The notes: generated from the letters alone by a model not told the origin. Numbered from the stretch's first letter, positions 8,611-17,322 are shown. The stretch is 47,894 nt of DNA from Candidatus Oscillochloris fontis (GCF_004138135.1 NZ_RYFD01000034.1:1-47894); one strand, 5' to 3'. Program-made: numbers and translations.

Positions 8611-9567
8611 TCACCCGCGTTGCAGGCTGAGGGTACGGAACAACGGGCTAAGCATCGTCGCGGCCTGGGTGATCATCGTGGGTGACTCGTTGGCCATGGC
8701 CACTAGGCGGTGGTGCATGGGGCAGTCCTCGTGGTAGGCGCGATCAACGGCGGCCCATTTGGGGAGCACATCGCGCTCGATCCACTCCCAGCGGTCGGCG
8801 GGGCGGGTGACGCTCTTGTTGCCGCTGAAGAGCGAGAGTGGCCCGGCGTGGCTCCCAAACCAGGGCGAGGTCATTGGGTTGCCCTCGAAGTTCATCCATG
8901 CGCCCATCGAGGCAATCGAGCGCCCAAAGTCGGACATGCGATCAAAGTAGGTGGGCAGCGTATTCATCTGCTCGTGGCGCAGCAGTGCCACATTGCCCTG
9001 GCTAATCAGCTTAGGCGCTTCTTGGTCGGTGGGGTCTTTGCTTAGCCGCTGAGCACCTTCATCAATCATCTGGAAACCCACCAACAGACTCTCGCGCTCA
9101 CCATCGCGCACATTGGCCTCGATTTCACGCAGGCCACCCTGGGAATAGGCGGCGTGAGCCCAGCCAATATCGGCAAAGATGGCGTCGTTGCCCTGTTTGA
9201 GCAGATCTAGATCGTTGAGCAGCAGTTGGCGGCTGAGTGAACTGTGCAGGGTGACGGGGAGAAAGAGCGCGAGGGTGAGCATTTGGCCATACAGATCGCG
9301 GCCCACATCGAGCAGGTTGCGGTCGGCAGCGGGGGCCGCGCCAGTGACGAGCAGATCGCGGGGGGCGCGCAGCACTTCGGCAATCGCCAACGCCAAGCCG
9401 ACCTGATCCGAGGCAAAGGCAGCCATCCCCGACCATTTGAAGAGCCAGGGTTCTTGCAGGTACCAACGGGCATAGAAGGATGTGATGCGGCGGTTACGCG
9501 CCACAAAAGCGGATGGGGGCGGCAATTGTTGTTCGAGTAGATCGTGCCACGCTTCGCGAGTCGGCAT
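8611..9567 (-). CDS. Conserved hypothetical protein, unrecognised family
   Basis: A 318-residue soluble, mainly helical protein with no signal peptide. Conspicuous segments are 'VARNRRITSFYARWYLQEP', 'KWSGMAAFASDQVGLAL', and later Trp/Asp-rich 'RPADRWEWIERDVLPKWAAV'. The arrangement faintly recalls DUF2515-type proteins, but I cannot assign it. I chose ATG 9567, which has GGAGG seven bases upstream; the longer frame adds ten residues without support. It lies upstream of the CcrM-like gene on the same strand, separated by a strong palindrome, so co-transcription is uncertain. No catalytic motif is seen. Confidence 0.7.
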   Translation of the reverse strand: MPTREAWHDLLEQQLPPPSAFVARNRRITSFYARWYLQEPWLFKWSGMAAFASDQVGLALAIAEVLRAPRDLLVTGAAPAADRNLLDVGRDLYGQMLTLALFLPVTLHSSLSRQLLLNDLDLLKQGNDAIFADIGWAHAAYSQGGLREIEANVRDGERESLLVGFQMIDEGAQRLSKDPTDQEAPKLISQGNVALLRHEQMNTLPTYFDRMSDFGRSIASMGAWMNFEGNPMTSPWFGSHAGPLSLFSGNKSVTRPADRWEWIERDVLPKWAAVDRAYHEDCPMHHRLVAMANESPTMITQAATMLSPLFRTLSLQRG

Positions 9568-9636
9568 GGGGAGCCTCCGGCATGAGTATTTGGGCACAGG
9601 GGGTGCTAGGTTCTATTGTATAGTATAAGGCAAGCC

Positions 9637-9709
9637 GTAGGGGCGAAGCATCGCCCTCCATGGATCAGAGGAACCCGAACGAGGTTGGCGGGCGATGCTT
9701 CGCCCCTAC
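9637..9709. repeat. 73-bp GTAGGGGCGAAGC hairpin repeat, copy 1
   Basis: The ends GTAGGGGCGAAGCATCGCCC and GGGCGATGCTTCGCCCCTAC are inverted repeats around a non-palindromic centre. Its reverse complement matches the 73-bp element at 29821-29893 across nearly the whole length, centre included, so this is a dispersed family and not a simple terminator. It sits in the divergent promoter region between the 8611 gene and trpD. Confidence 0.85.
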
Positions 9710-9725
9710 ACCATAAGGAGGCCGC

Positions 9726-10742
9726 GTGAATATCCGTGATGCAATCATCGCCGTGGTTGGAAGGAAGGATCTGAGCCAAGCCGAAGCCGCGATGGTCATG
9801 GACGAGATTATGAGTGGGGTGGCGACCCCGGCTCAGATCGGTGCCTTCCTCACTGCGCTGCACCTGAAGGGCGAGACTGATGCTGAGATTGCGGGTATGG
9901 CCGAGGTGATGCGGGCGAAGGCGACCCACGTCTATGTGGATGGGCCAGTGGCGGATACCTGTGGCACCGGTGGTGATGGCTCACACACCTTTAATATCAG
10001 CACGGCGGCGGCGTTTGTGGCGGCGGGGGCGGGCTTGACGGTGGCGAAGCATGGCAACCGGGCCATGTCGAGTGTCTGCGGGAGTGCCGATGTGCTCGAA
10101 GGGTTGGGGGTACGCATCGATCTTGATGCCGAAGGGGTGGCGCGCTGCCTCTCTCAGGCTCAGATCGGCTTTATGTTTGCGCCCAACTTCCACCCCGCGA
10201 TGCGTTTTGCGGGGCCAGTGCGGCGCGAGATTGGCATCCGCACGATCTTCAACATCCTCGGCCCGCTCACCAACCCGGCACGTGCGCGCCACCAAGTCTT
10301 GGGGGTGGCCAGCGCACCACTGGCCGAGAAGTTGGCGTGGGCACTCAGCCGCCTCGACACGGTGCATGCGCTGGTGGTGCATGGCCACGGTGGGGTAGAC
10401 GAACTGACCCTGAGTGGCCCGAACCTGATCTATGATGTGCGGGGCGGTCAGGAGCCGACGCGGCACAGCGTAGCGCCAGAGGATCTGGGGTTGGCGCGGG
10501 CCGAGCAGAGTACGCTGCGCGGTGGTGATGTGGCGACGAATGCGGCGATGGTGCGTGCGATTCTTGCTGGAACGGAGCAGGGGCCGCCGCGTGATGTGGT
10601 GTTGCTCAATGCGGCAGCGGCGCTGGTAGCAGGCGATCTGGCGCAGGATCTGGGGGAGGGTTTGGCACAGGCGCGCGCGAGTATTGATCGTGGCCAGGCC
10701 ATGCAGCGGCTTGATGCGCTGGTGGCGGTGAGTAACCAGTGA
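9726..10742 (+). CDS. trpD: Anthranilate phosphoribosyltransferase
   Basis: A 338-residue enzyme of tryptophan synthesis, converting anthranilate and PRPP to N-(5'-phosphoribosyl)anthranilate. Diagnostic motifs are the glycine-rich PRPP loop 'DTCGTGGDGSHTFNIST' (about residues 79-95), 'KHGNRAMSS', and 'MFAPNFHPAM' followed by 'R.E.GIRTIFNILGPLTNPA'. Length is usual for the family. The start is a GTG with AAGGAGG upstream. The stop overlaps the start of the TrkA-like gene (TGATG), so the two are translationally linked, and trpC follows that gene. Confidence 0.97.
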   Translation: MNIRDAIIAVVGRKDLSQAEAAMVMDEIMSGVATPAQIGAFLTALHLKGETDAEIAGMAEVMRAKATHVYVDGPVADTCGTGGDGSHTFNISTAAAFVAAGAGLTVAKHGNRAMSSVCGSADVLEGLGVRIDLDAEGVARCLSQAQIGFMFAPNFHPAMRFAGPVRREIGIRTIFNILGPLTNPARARHQVLGVASAPLAEKLAWALSRLDTVHALVVHGHGGVDELTLSGPNLIYDVRGGQEPTRHSVAPEDLGLARAEQSTLRGGDVATNAAMVRAILAGTEQGPPRDVVLLNAAAALVAGDLAQDLGEGLAQARASIDRGQAMQRLDALVAVSNQ

Positions 10743-12583
10743 TGCCCCCACGCCCCGCCCCAACCAAGCCACGCCCCGCCACCTCCGAAGATGAGGTGCG
10801 CCTAGAGCGGCTGCGCGGGCGGCGACGGCGTTACTCGTTCTGGCGCTTACTGTGGGCCAATCTGCGCGATGATGGACGCCTGCTCAAGCGGGCATGGTTC
10901 CCGCTTACGGCCTTGCTGCTGGTGCTGAGTAGCGGTACGCTCTACCTCTATTGGCGCTACTTCCCCCAACATTGTCAGGCCGATGGCAGCGATTGTGGGA
11001 TCGATCTGGCCCAGGCGCTCTACGAGACGCTGCAACTGCTCATCTTCCAGAGTGGCTTGGCGTTCCCGCCCGATGCGGTGGGGCGGTTGCTCTTCTTCGG
11101 CATTCCGTTGTTGGGGCTCTTCTTCCTCTTGCAGAGCGCGATTGACCTGAGCCGCCTGATCTTCGACAAGAGCGCCAACCCGGAGATCTGGCAGATCGCG
11201 TTGGCGCGCACCTTCAGCAACCACATCATTATTGCCGGGTTGGGGCGGGTGGGCTACCGCACCGCGCTCCAGTTGCTCGACTCGGGCTATGAGGTGGTGG
11301 TGATCGAAGCGAATTGGGCGAGTGAGTTTGTGGCGACGCTGCTACAACTCAAGGTGCCGGTGGTGCTGGGGGATGCGCGTGATCCCCAGATCCTGCGCCA
11401 GGCCGGGGCGACCCGGGCGCGCGGGCTGATCGCGGCGATCAACGACGACCTACTCAATATTGAGATTGTGTTAACGGCGCGGCGGATTGCGCCCGCACTT
11501 CAAACCGTGTTGCGCATCTATAACCGCGAACTGGATGCCAACCTCGAACGAACCTTTGGCCCCAACACCGCCTTCTGCATCTCGATGCTCTCCGCGCCCA
11601 CCTTCGCCGCCGCCGCACTGAGCCGCGAGATTGTGCAGGTGATCAACCTTCCCGAAGGGTTGCTCGGTATCTCCGAACTGACCGTGGCACCAGAGAGTAG
11701 TTTCTCCGGGTTTGTGCGCAGCATCGAGGAGCAGTATGGGGTGCGCATCTTGCGCCACCGCGACCAGCAGGGGCGTGAGCGGCGCGCCGGGTTCATGCAG
11801 CAACTCGCCGCCGGGGATGTGGTGCTCATGATCGGGCGGCTGGAGAACCTCGAACGAGTGCGTTTAGAGAATATTCCGCAGAGTAAGACCGGCTTCTTAC
11901 GCCCGTTAGCCACACGCCCCACTGGCCCAACCCTGAATAGTGTGATCGTGTGTGGGATGGGTCAGGTGGGCTTGCATGTGATCCGGCTACTCTTGGCCAA
12001 TGCGCCGCATGCCGAGATTGTGGCGATCTGTACGCCGGAGACCCCGGCCCGGATTATGACCGAGATGAAGCAACTGGGGGTGCGGGTGATCAAGGGCGAT
12101 GCGCGCCAACCCCAGGTGCTGGCCGAGGCGGGATTGGAGCACGCCTACGCGCTGGCTTCGCTCTACAGTAACGACCTGCTCAACGTACAGGTAGGCATGG
12201 CGGCGCGTACTCAGCGCCCCGATCTGCATCTGGTGTTGCGGGTCTTTAGTGATGTGCTGGCCGAACGACTGGCGGTACTGTTTGGCATCAACACCGCCTA
12301 CAGCACCTCGGCGCTGGCCGCGCCTGCATTGGCCGCTGCCGCGATCAGGTATGATGTGGGCTACGCCTTTGATGTGGGCGAACGTATCTTTGCCACGCGG
12401 GTGTTTCAGGTGGCGGATGGAGATGCGCTGCTGGGGCAGCGCGTGGCGGATCTGCGTGAAGCACGTGGCCAGTTGGTGATCTGCCTGCGCCGGGGTGGTG
12501 CGAGCCTCCTGCCACCAAGCCTCGATGAGTGCATTCAGCTTGGGGATGAGGTGGTGGTGGTGGGAGATATTCGGCGAAACTGA
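10742..12583 (+). CDS. Membrane protein with two TrkA-N/RCK NAD-binding domains
   Basis: A 613-residue protein. After a basic N-terminus come a TM helix ('FPLTALLLVLSSGTLYLYW'), an extracellular loop with two Cys, and a second helix ('LLFFGIPLLGLFFLLQSA'). Two Rossmann RCK modules follow: 'IIIAGLGRVGYRTALQLLD' near residue 160 and 'SVIVCGMGQVGLHVIRLLL' near residue 400, each with a TrkA-C-like region. RCK pairs gate K+ channels and Trk/Ktr transporters. The pore region between the helices reads 'ALYETLQLLIFQSG' and lacks the K+ filter TVGYG, so this resembles the CASTOR/POLLUX-like group more than a classic K+ channel. It overlaps the trpD stop codon. Confidence 0.82.
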   Translation: MPPRPAPTKPRPATSEDEVRLERLRGRRRRYSFWRLLWANLRDDGRLLKRAWFPLTALLLVLSSGTLYLYWRYFPQHCQADGSDCGIDLAQALYETLQLLIFQSGLAFPPDAVGRLLFFGIPLLGLFFLLQSAIDLSRLIFDKSANPEIWQIALARTFSNHIIIAGLGRVGYRTALQLLDSGYEVVVIEANWASEFVATLLQLKVPVVLGDARDPQILRQAGATRARGLIAAINDDLLNIEIVLTARRIAPALQTVLRIYNRELDANLERTFGPNTAFCISMLSAPTFAAAALSREIVQVINLPEGLLGISELTVAPESSFSGFVRSIEEQYGVRILRHRDQQGRERRAGFMQQLAAGDVVLMIGRLENLERVRLENIPQSKTGFLRPLATRPTGPTLNSVIVCGMGQVGLHVIRLLLANAPHAEIVAICTPETPARIMTEMKQLGVRVIKGDARQPQVLAEAGLEHAYALASLYSNDLLNVQVGMAARTQRPDLHLVLRVFSDVLAERLAVLFGINTAYSTSALAAPALAAAAIRYDVGYAFDVGERIFATRVFQVADGDALLGQRVADLREARGQLVICLRRGGASLLPPSLDECIQLGDEVVVVGDIRRN

Positions 12584-12650
12584 GTATAAGATGTTGACGC
12601 AAAGGCTTGTTAGACCTGGTTCAACCAAGATTGACACTGTGCCGTTATAT

Positions 12651-12787
12651 GGCCCTCACCCCCAGCCCCTCTCCCGTGGGCTTCGCCCACAGGAGAGGGG
12701 GGCACAATTCTGCGGTATCTCGGAGCGTCTCCCCCCCTCTCCCGTTCGCTCCGCGAACGGGAGAGGGGGGCTAGGGGGGTGAGGGCC
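12651..12787. repeat. 137-bp pyrimidine/purine-rich hairpin repeat, copy 1
   Basis: Begins GGCCCTCACCCCC and ends GGGGGGTGAGGGCC. Inside are two smaller hairpins (CTCCCGTGGGCTTCGCCCACAG and CTCCCGTTCGCTCCGCGAACGGGAG), separated by 'CTGCGGTATCTC'. It is related to the element at 23111-23233, which has the same ends, the GTGGGCTACGCCCAC hairpin and 'GCTGCGGAATCTC'. It separates the RCK gene from trpC. Confidence 0.8.
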
Positions 12788-12822
12788 ATCAATACGCTGC
12801 ATTTTGATAGAAGGAACTGTTT

Positions 12823-13620
12823 ATGAGCGAGACTTTTCTCACCAAGATCCTGAACCATAAAGCGACCGAAGTCCGCCGTCAGATCGCCAAGATCCCGCTG
12901 GCGGCACTCGAACAGCGCATTGCGCGCATGCCCGCCCCGCGTGACTTCGCGGCGGCGTTGCGCTGCCCGCCGCGCACCGCGCTGATTGCCGAGGTCAAGA
13001 AGGCGTCGCCGAGCCGGGGCGTGTTGGTTGAGGCATTCGACCACCTCGAAATCGCCCGTACCTACATCAAGGGTGGCGCGGCGGCGATCTCGGTGCTGAC
13101 CGACATCCGCTTCTTTCAGGGGAGCCTGTTGTTTCTGGAGGGCATTCGCCAGTTACCGGGGGTGCCGCCGCTGCTACGCAAGGACTTCATTATTGACCCG
13201 TACCAAGTGTATGAGGCACGCGCCTACGGAGCCGATGCGCTCTTGCTGATCGTGGCGGCGCTGGATGATACGCAGATGCGCGACCTGCTCAAGCTGACCG
13301 ATGACCTCGGCATGCAGGCGCTGGTTGAGGTGCATGACGAAGCCGAACTGGAGCGCGCATTGGCTCTGGGTGTCAAGATTGTAGGGGTGAACAACCGCGA
13401 TCTACACAGCTTCAACATCAGTTTGGAGACCACGGCGCGCCTCGCGCAGCGCGTAGGGGCGGAGCCAGAACGGCCAGTGCTGGTGAGCGAGAGCGGCATC
13501 TTCACCCCGGAGCATGTGGAGATGGTGCGCGGGCGCGGCGCAGACGCGGTGTTGGTGGGCGAGGCACTCGTCACCGCCCCAGACATGCTGGGGCAGGTGG
13601 AGGCGTTGGTGCGGGCGTGA
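12823..13620 (+). CDS. trpC: Indole-3-glycerol phosphate synthase
   Basis: A 265-residue TIM-barrel enzyme that decarboxylates and cyclises CdRP to indole-3-glycerol phosphate in tryptophan synthesis. Motifs include 'LIAEVKKASPSRG' (catalytic Lys), 'AAAISVLTD..FFQGS', 'PPLLRKDFIIDPYQVYEAR', 'ALVEVHDEAELERAL', 'VGVNNRDLHSF' and 'VSESGI'. Length is normal and the ATG has AAGGAA upstream. It follows trpD with the RCK gene and a repeat in between, so this is a small interrupted trp cluster. The other trp genes are not in the window. Confidence 0.97.
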   Translation: MSETFLTKILNHKATEVRRQIAKIPLAALEQRIARMPAPRDFAAALRCPPRTALIAEVKKASPSRGVLVEAFDHLEIARTYIKGGAAAISVLTDIRFFQGSLLFLEGIRQLPGVPPLLRKDFIIDPYQVYEARAYGADALLLIVAALDDTQMRDLLKLTDDLGMQALVEVHDEAELERALALGVKIVGVNNRDLHSFNISLETTARLAQRVGAEPERPVLVSESGIFTPEHVEMVRGRGADAVLVGEALVTAPDMLGQVEALVRA

Positions 13621-13630
13621 TGGGAGGTGA

Positions 13631-14200
13631 TTACCGTGGCTGCCCAAAAACCTGCGTCCAATAGTGGTAATACGGGCCACCCCCACTCGGTAAGGGCTGG
13701 TCATCGGCCTGGTAGTAGTACCCAATCCCGATCTCGGTATAGGTGCAGTTGAGGAGATTGGTGCGGTGGCCATCGCTCGTCATCCAGCCTTGCATGACGC
13801 TGGAGGCGCTGCTATACCCGGCGGCGATATTCTCGGCCAGCGACTGCCACGCATAGCCGGTGGCATTCACCCGCAGCGTCAGCGTTGCGCGGCTGGGATC
13901 GGGGTTGGTGTGGCTAAAGAAGTTATTCAGCGCCATATCCTGGCTCTCACGCTGGGCGGCGAGAGTCAGCTTCTCGTTCATCGTTAGTGGGGCGCAGGCC
14001 GGGCTGGCGCTGGCACGTTGCGTATTGACGATAGCCAGCACCGCTTGGGCAATCTGGTACTGCTCAAGTGTCTGTCCAGCCGGTGGCGCACGCTGTACGA
14101 GCGGCAGATAGACATAGTAGGTCGTTTGCGCCTGGGCATTAGGCTGCGCAAAGAGAAGCAACGCGAATAGGATGGTGAGAAGGATGGTGCGCTGCTGCAT
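13631..14200 (-). CDS. Secreted CAP/SCP-domain protein
   Basis: A 189-residue protein with a signal peptide ('TILLTILFALLLFAQPNAQAQ') followed at the mature N-terminus by 'YYVYLPLVQR', a motif more often seen at the ends of Chloroflexota secreted proteins. The rest is a CAP domain: 'IVNTQRASASPACAPLTMNEKLTLAAQRESQDMA', 'FFSHTNPD', 'AENIAAGYSSA' and 'GWMTSDGHRTNLLNCTYTEIGIG'. Bacterial CAP proteins (YkwD type) are extracytoplasmic and mostly of unknown role. It follows the subtilase gene on the same strand with only 21 bp between, so the two are probably co-transcribed. Confidence 0.9.
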   Translation of the reverse strand: MQQRTILLTILFALLLFAQPNAQAQTTYYVYLPLVQRAPPAGQTLEQYQIAQAVLAIVNTQRASASPACAPLTMNEKLTLAAQRESQDMALNNFFSHTNPDPSRATLTLRVNATGYAWQSLAENIAAGYSSASSVMQGWMTSDGHRTNLLNCTYTEIGIGYYYQADDQPLPSGGGPYYHYWTQVFGQPR

Positions 14201-14221
14201 AGGTTTTGGGGGTTCTTTCGA

Positions 14222-17164
14222 TTATTTATATACAGATGGTAGATAGATCATATAAGGTTGCAGTAGATTTCTCAATGAGAAATGGGTACTAACTGGCCCT
14301 GATACTCCTTCCACACTCGCAAGCAGCGCAAATTCGCCTGGAGTCCCATTCGCTTGTACGGTTAGCTCAGCCCAGCCATCAAGATCGGTCGTCACCGTAT
14401 TCCCCGCAGGGAACGTAACCCCCGCCCCGCTGGGAGGGCTAGTAAACGTGACCATCGCCCCCGGTACCCGTTTGCCGACACTATCCACCACGATCAGGCT
14501 CAGTTTGGAAGTAAAAGCGGTATTGATCACCGCATTCTGGTTATTCCCGTCCATCACGATCAGTTGGGCCGGGCCAGCCTGCATGTGGCGGAAGTCCACA
14601 TCAACATCCACCAGGGTGGTTGATGTGTTGGGATCAGCCAGTTTGACATGGCCATACCAGAAATCGCCCTCAACCGAAGTAGGCGTAGTGAGCGTAAACT
14701 CAAGATCAATCGGCCCACCAGGGCTACTACTGGGAAGATCGAGCGTGAGGTTACCAGGATTCGCATTTGGCACCACAGCGGTGAGCAGCGTCACGGGATC
14801 ATTTGTCTGGTTCGGCGAGGCCAAATAGTTATCCACGCGCACAAAATAGGTACCGGGGGTTGGATTGGGGATACTACAATACTCATCCACCAACTCTGTG
14901 GCACTGTAGCAGGCCCACGCCCAGGCTTCAGAAGAATCGAGGATCTGGTTATCGTTCGCATCACGGATCAGGAAGAGATCGACATCCTGCGAGGTTGAGC
15001 CTTGGATCTCGGCCACAAGGCGGGCGGTATTGGCGGGCACAACCAGCAGCGTCGAGGTATCACTAACCCCATTGGCAATCGTCATGGTCTGGCGGGTGGC
15101 CTGGGTGAGGCCAGTGATCTGGGTGGTGAGCGCGGTGTAGGGCAGGGTCGAGATGGTGCGCGTATGCTGGCTCGTGGAGGTGGTCGCACTCAAGACCAGC
15201 CGACTCGCAAGGTTATTCGTCTTAGGCACCGCCGCCACGGGAAAACTTGCATCGGGGGCCAGAGCATCACGAGCACTGAGGGTAGCGCGATCAAAGACGT
15301 AGGTATCGAAGGGCTTACCGGCGACATTCAGGGTGAAGGTGAGGCTCTGGGTGCCATGGGCGGGAATCGTGAAACTGGCGGGTTCGACACTCAGCGCACT
15401 CGTCTGGGTGGTGGCTGTCCACGTCACCGCCACATCGAGCGGATTAGAGACGATGCGTGTCCACGAGCAGCTATAGACACAACTCGGATCGGCCATGCTG
15501 GGCAGATTGAGCGCCCTGGCATCACCACCAATTGCGGGGCTAGTATTACGAAAATTGGTCGAGGTCTCATCGAGCAGCAACCCCGCCCGTGCGGCGCGGT
15601 CGAGGCGCACCCGTCCCGCACCACTATCGAAGGGCGTCGTGGGGGTGATACCATCCTCCTTCGTGATCGGCGCATAGCTAGTGGTCATCAGGGCGGATTG
15701 TACCTGGCTCGGTGACCAATCGGGGTGCAAGCCGATCAAGAGCGCGGCGGCCCCACTGACATGCGGCGCGGACATGGAGGTTCCGCTCATCAGGCCATAG
15801 TTGGGGCTGGTTCCGCCGGTGTTGGCATAGGCCGCGAAGATGTAGGAGCCCGGCGCAGCTAGATCGGGCTTAATGACCCGTGCATAGGATTCGAGGGCCG
15901 GGCCACGCGAACTGAAATAGGCCATGAGATCGCCATTGGCCGGGTTGATAGTACGGGTGGTATTGGCGCGATCATGGGTTGAGGCGGCCACACTCATCAC
16001 CCACGGGCTGACATGGGCCACCGTGCCAACATAGGGGCCGGAGTTGCCCGCCGACGTGCTGACGACAATCCCGGCGGTGCGGGCATTCAGAAAGGCTTGT
16101 TCAACCACGTCGTTCCAGGGATCTGCGCCGCCACTGATCGAGTAGCTGATCACATCCACCTGATCGGCAACGGCTTGGTTGACCGCCGCCAGTAGATCGG
16201 CGGAGGGGCAACTCGCATAGTACACGCCATTCACCGTATAGCCACAGGCATCATAGGCGATGATGTTGGCATGCGGGGCGACCCCGGAGATGCGCGAGTA
16301 GGTGACACTACCAGAGACGATGTTGTAGAGAACGTTGCCCGCAGCCGTGCTGGCGGTATGTGAGCCATGATTATGTTCGTCGTTGGGGCTTGGCTCGCCG
16401 GTACTGGTATTGAATGCGGTTGCCGTGTTGGGAAACGTCCACGCACCGATCAGTTTGTTGTTGCAGATGATCGCCGGGTTATAGCCAGAGGGATTCCCGT
16501 TCGCACGGCTAGGCAGGTTGGTGGGGTCACACGCCCCCTTATAGACCCCTTGGCCCAGCGGGTTGAGGTGGCGATAGCCATCGCCGCCAACCTCAGCGAA
16601 GGAGGGGTGGCGGGTATTGATCCCGGTATCAATCATCCCAATGATCACCCCTTCGCCCATATAGCCACTGTTCCAGACCTGATCGGCCCCGATCCAGGTG
16701 GGGCCAGCATCGCTGGTAAGTTCATAGAAGGCTTCGGGCTGCACCGCCACAATGCCGGGGAGATCCGCGATCTGGGCGGCTTGTTCGGCAGTAAGCTCCA
16801 GCGCCACCCCATGGAAGACGAGGTCATAGCTATAGGCAAGCGGCGGCTCCTGGCCGATGCGCTGGGCAATGGTGGCGAGTACCTGGGCGCGTTGCTTGGC
16901 GAGTTGGTTCTGGTAGCGCTGGGCCGCCGAACTGGTGAGATCGAGTTCAGCATTCGGATCAGCCCCGGCAAGTTGGGATGCCTGAGCCAGAACCGTCACC
17001 AGTGGATCACCGGCGAGTTGGACGATATAGCGACTGGGAGGTGTGGTTGTTTGAGTGGTGGTAACGAGGCTTGCCCCAGCATGATGAGGCTGGAGGGCAA
17101 GGATCAGACCAGCCACAACCAGCAACCCCCACATAGAACGCAGGGTGTTGTGCATAGTGGCCAT
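14222..17164 (-). CDS. Secreted S8 subtilisin-like serine protease
   Basis: A 980-residue exported protease. It has a signal peptide (residues 1-31), an I9-type propeptide (about 45-145) and a subtilase domain with the triad D179 ('GMIDTGI'), H266 ('HNHGSHTA') and S463 ('SGTSMSAPHVSG'), plus the oxyanion Asn374 in 'SAGNSGP'. All catalytic residues are intact. An insertion between His and Ser may hold a PA-like segment. The C-terminal half is beta-rich and ends in a Big_1-like Ig domain ('GAMVTFTSPPSG') and the tail 'YMIYLPSVYK'. The ATG at 17155 (Met4) may be the true start, because AAGG then lies nine bases upstream. A MITE-like element is inserted just 5' of the gene. Confidence 0.93.
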   Translation of the reverse strand: MATMHNTLRSMWGLLVVAGLILALQPHHAGASLVTTTQTTTPPSRYIVQLAGDPLVTVLAQASQLAGADPNAELDLTSSAAQRYQNQLAKQRAQVLATIAQRIGQEPPLAYSYDLVFHGVALELTAEQAAQIADLPGIVAVQPEAFYELTSDAGPTWIGADQVWNSGYMGEGVIIGMIDTGINTRHPSFAEVGGDGYRHLNPLGQGVYKGACDPTNLPSRANGNPSGYNPAIICNNKLIGAWTFPNTATAFNTSTGEPSPNDEHNHGSHTASTAAGNVLYNIVSGSVTYSRISGVAPHANIIAYDACGYTVNGVYYASCPSADLLAAVNQAVADQVDVISYSISGGADPWNDVVEQAFLNARTAGIVVSTSAGNSGPYVGTVAHVSPWVMSVAASTHDRANTTRTINPANGDLMAYFSSRGPALESYARVIKPDLAAPGSYIFAAYANTGGTSPNYGLMSGTSMSAPHVSGAAALLIGLHPDWSPSQVQSALMTTSYAPITKEDGITPTTPFDSGAGRVRLDRAARAGLLLDETSTNFRNTSPAIGGDARALNLPSMADPSCVYSCSWTRIVSNPLDVAVTWTATTQTSALSVEPASFTIPAHGTQSLTFTLNVAGKPFDTYVFDRATLSARDALAPDASFPVAAVPKTNNLASRLVLSATTSTSQHTRTISTLPYTALTTQITGLTQATRQTMTIANGVSDTSTLLVVPANTARLVAEIQGSTSQDVDLFLIRDANDNQILDSSEAWAWACYSATELVDEYCSIPNPTPGTYFVRVDNYLASPNQTNDPVTLLTAVVPNANPGNLTLDLPSSSPGGPIDLEFTLTTPTSVEGDFWYGHVKLADPNTSTTLVDVDVDFRHMQAGPAQLIVMDGNNQNAVINTAFTSKLSLIVVDSVGKRVPGAMVTFTSPPSGAGVTFPAGNTVTTDLDGWAELTVQANGTPGEFALLASVEGVSGPVSTHFSLRNLLQPYMIYLPSVYK

Positions 17165-17172
17165 CCTTAAAT

Positions 17173-17322
17173 GTAACTATTCACACTTCTCCTAGCATCC
17201 CGGTTTTGACGCAAAGGCGCAGAGGCGCAAAGACTTCAAGAATATGCCCCCCTCAAAACCTTTGCGTCTTTGCGCCTTTGCGTCAACCAGAGGTTTCTTT
17301 TACCCCAAGTGTGAACAGTTAC
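17173..17322. mobile_element. MITE-like 150-bp palindromic element, copy 2, with 8-bp target duplication
   Basis: Terminal inverted repeats GTAACTATTCACACTT and AAGTGTGAACAGTTAC match at 15 of 16 positions. CCTTAAAT occurs directly outside both ends (17165-17172 and 17323-17330), an apparent target-site duplication. The interior has inverted GACGCAAAGGCGC tracts and no ORF. It is the reverse-complement homologue of 5412-5560. It separates the subtilase start codon from the pseudokinase stop. Confidence 0.82.
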
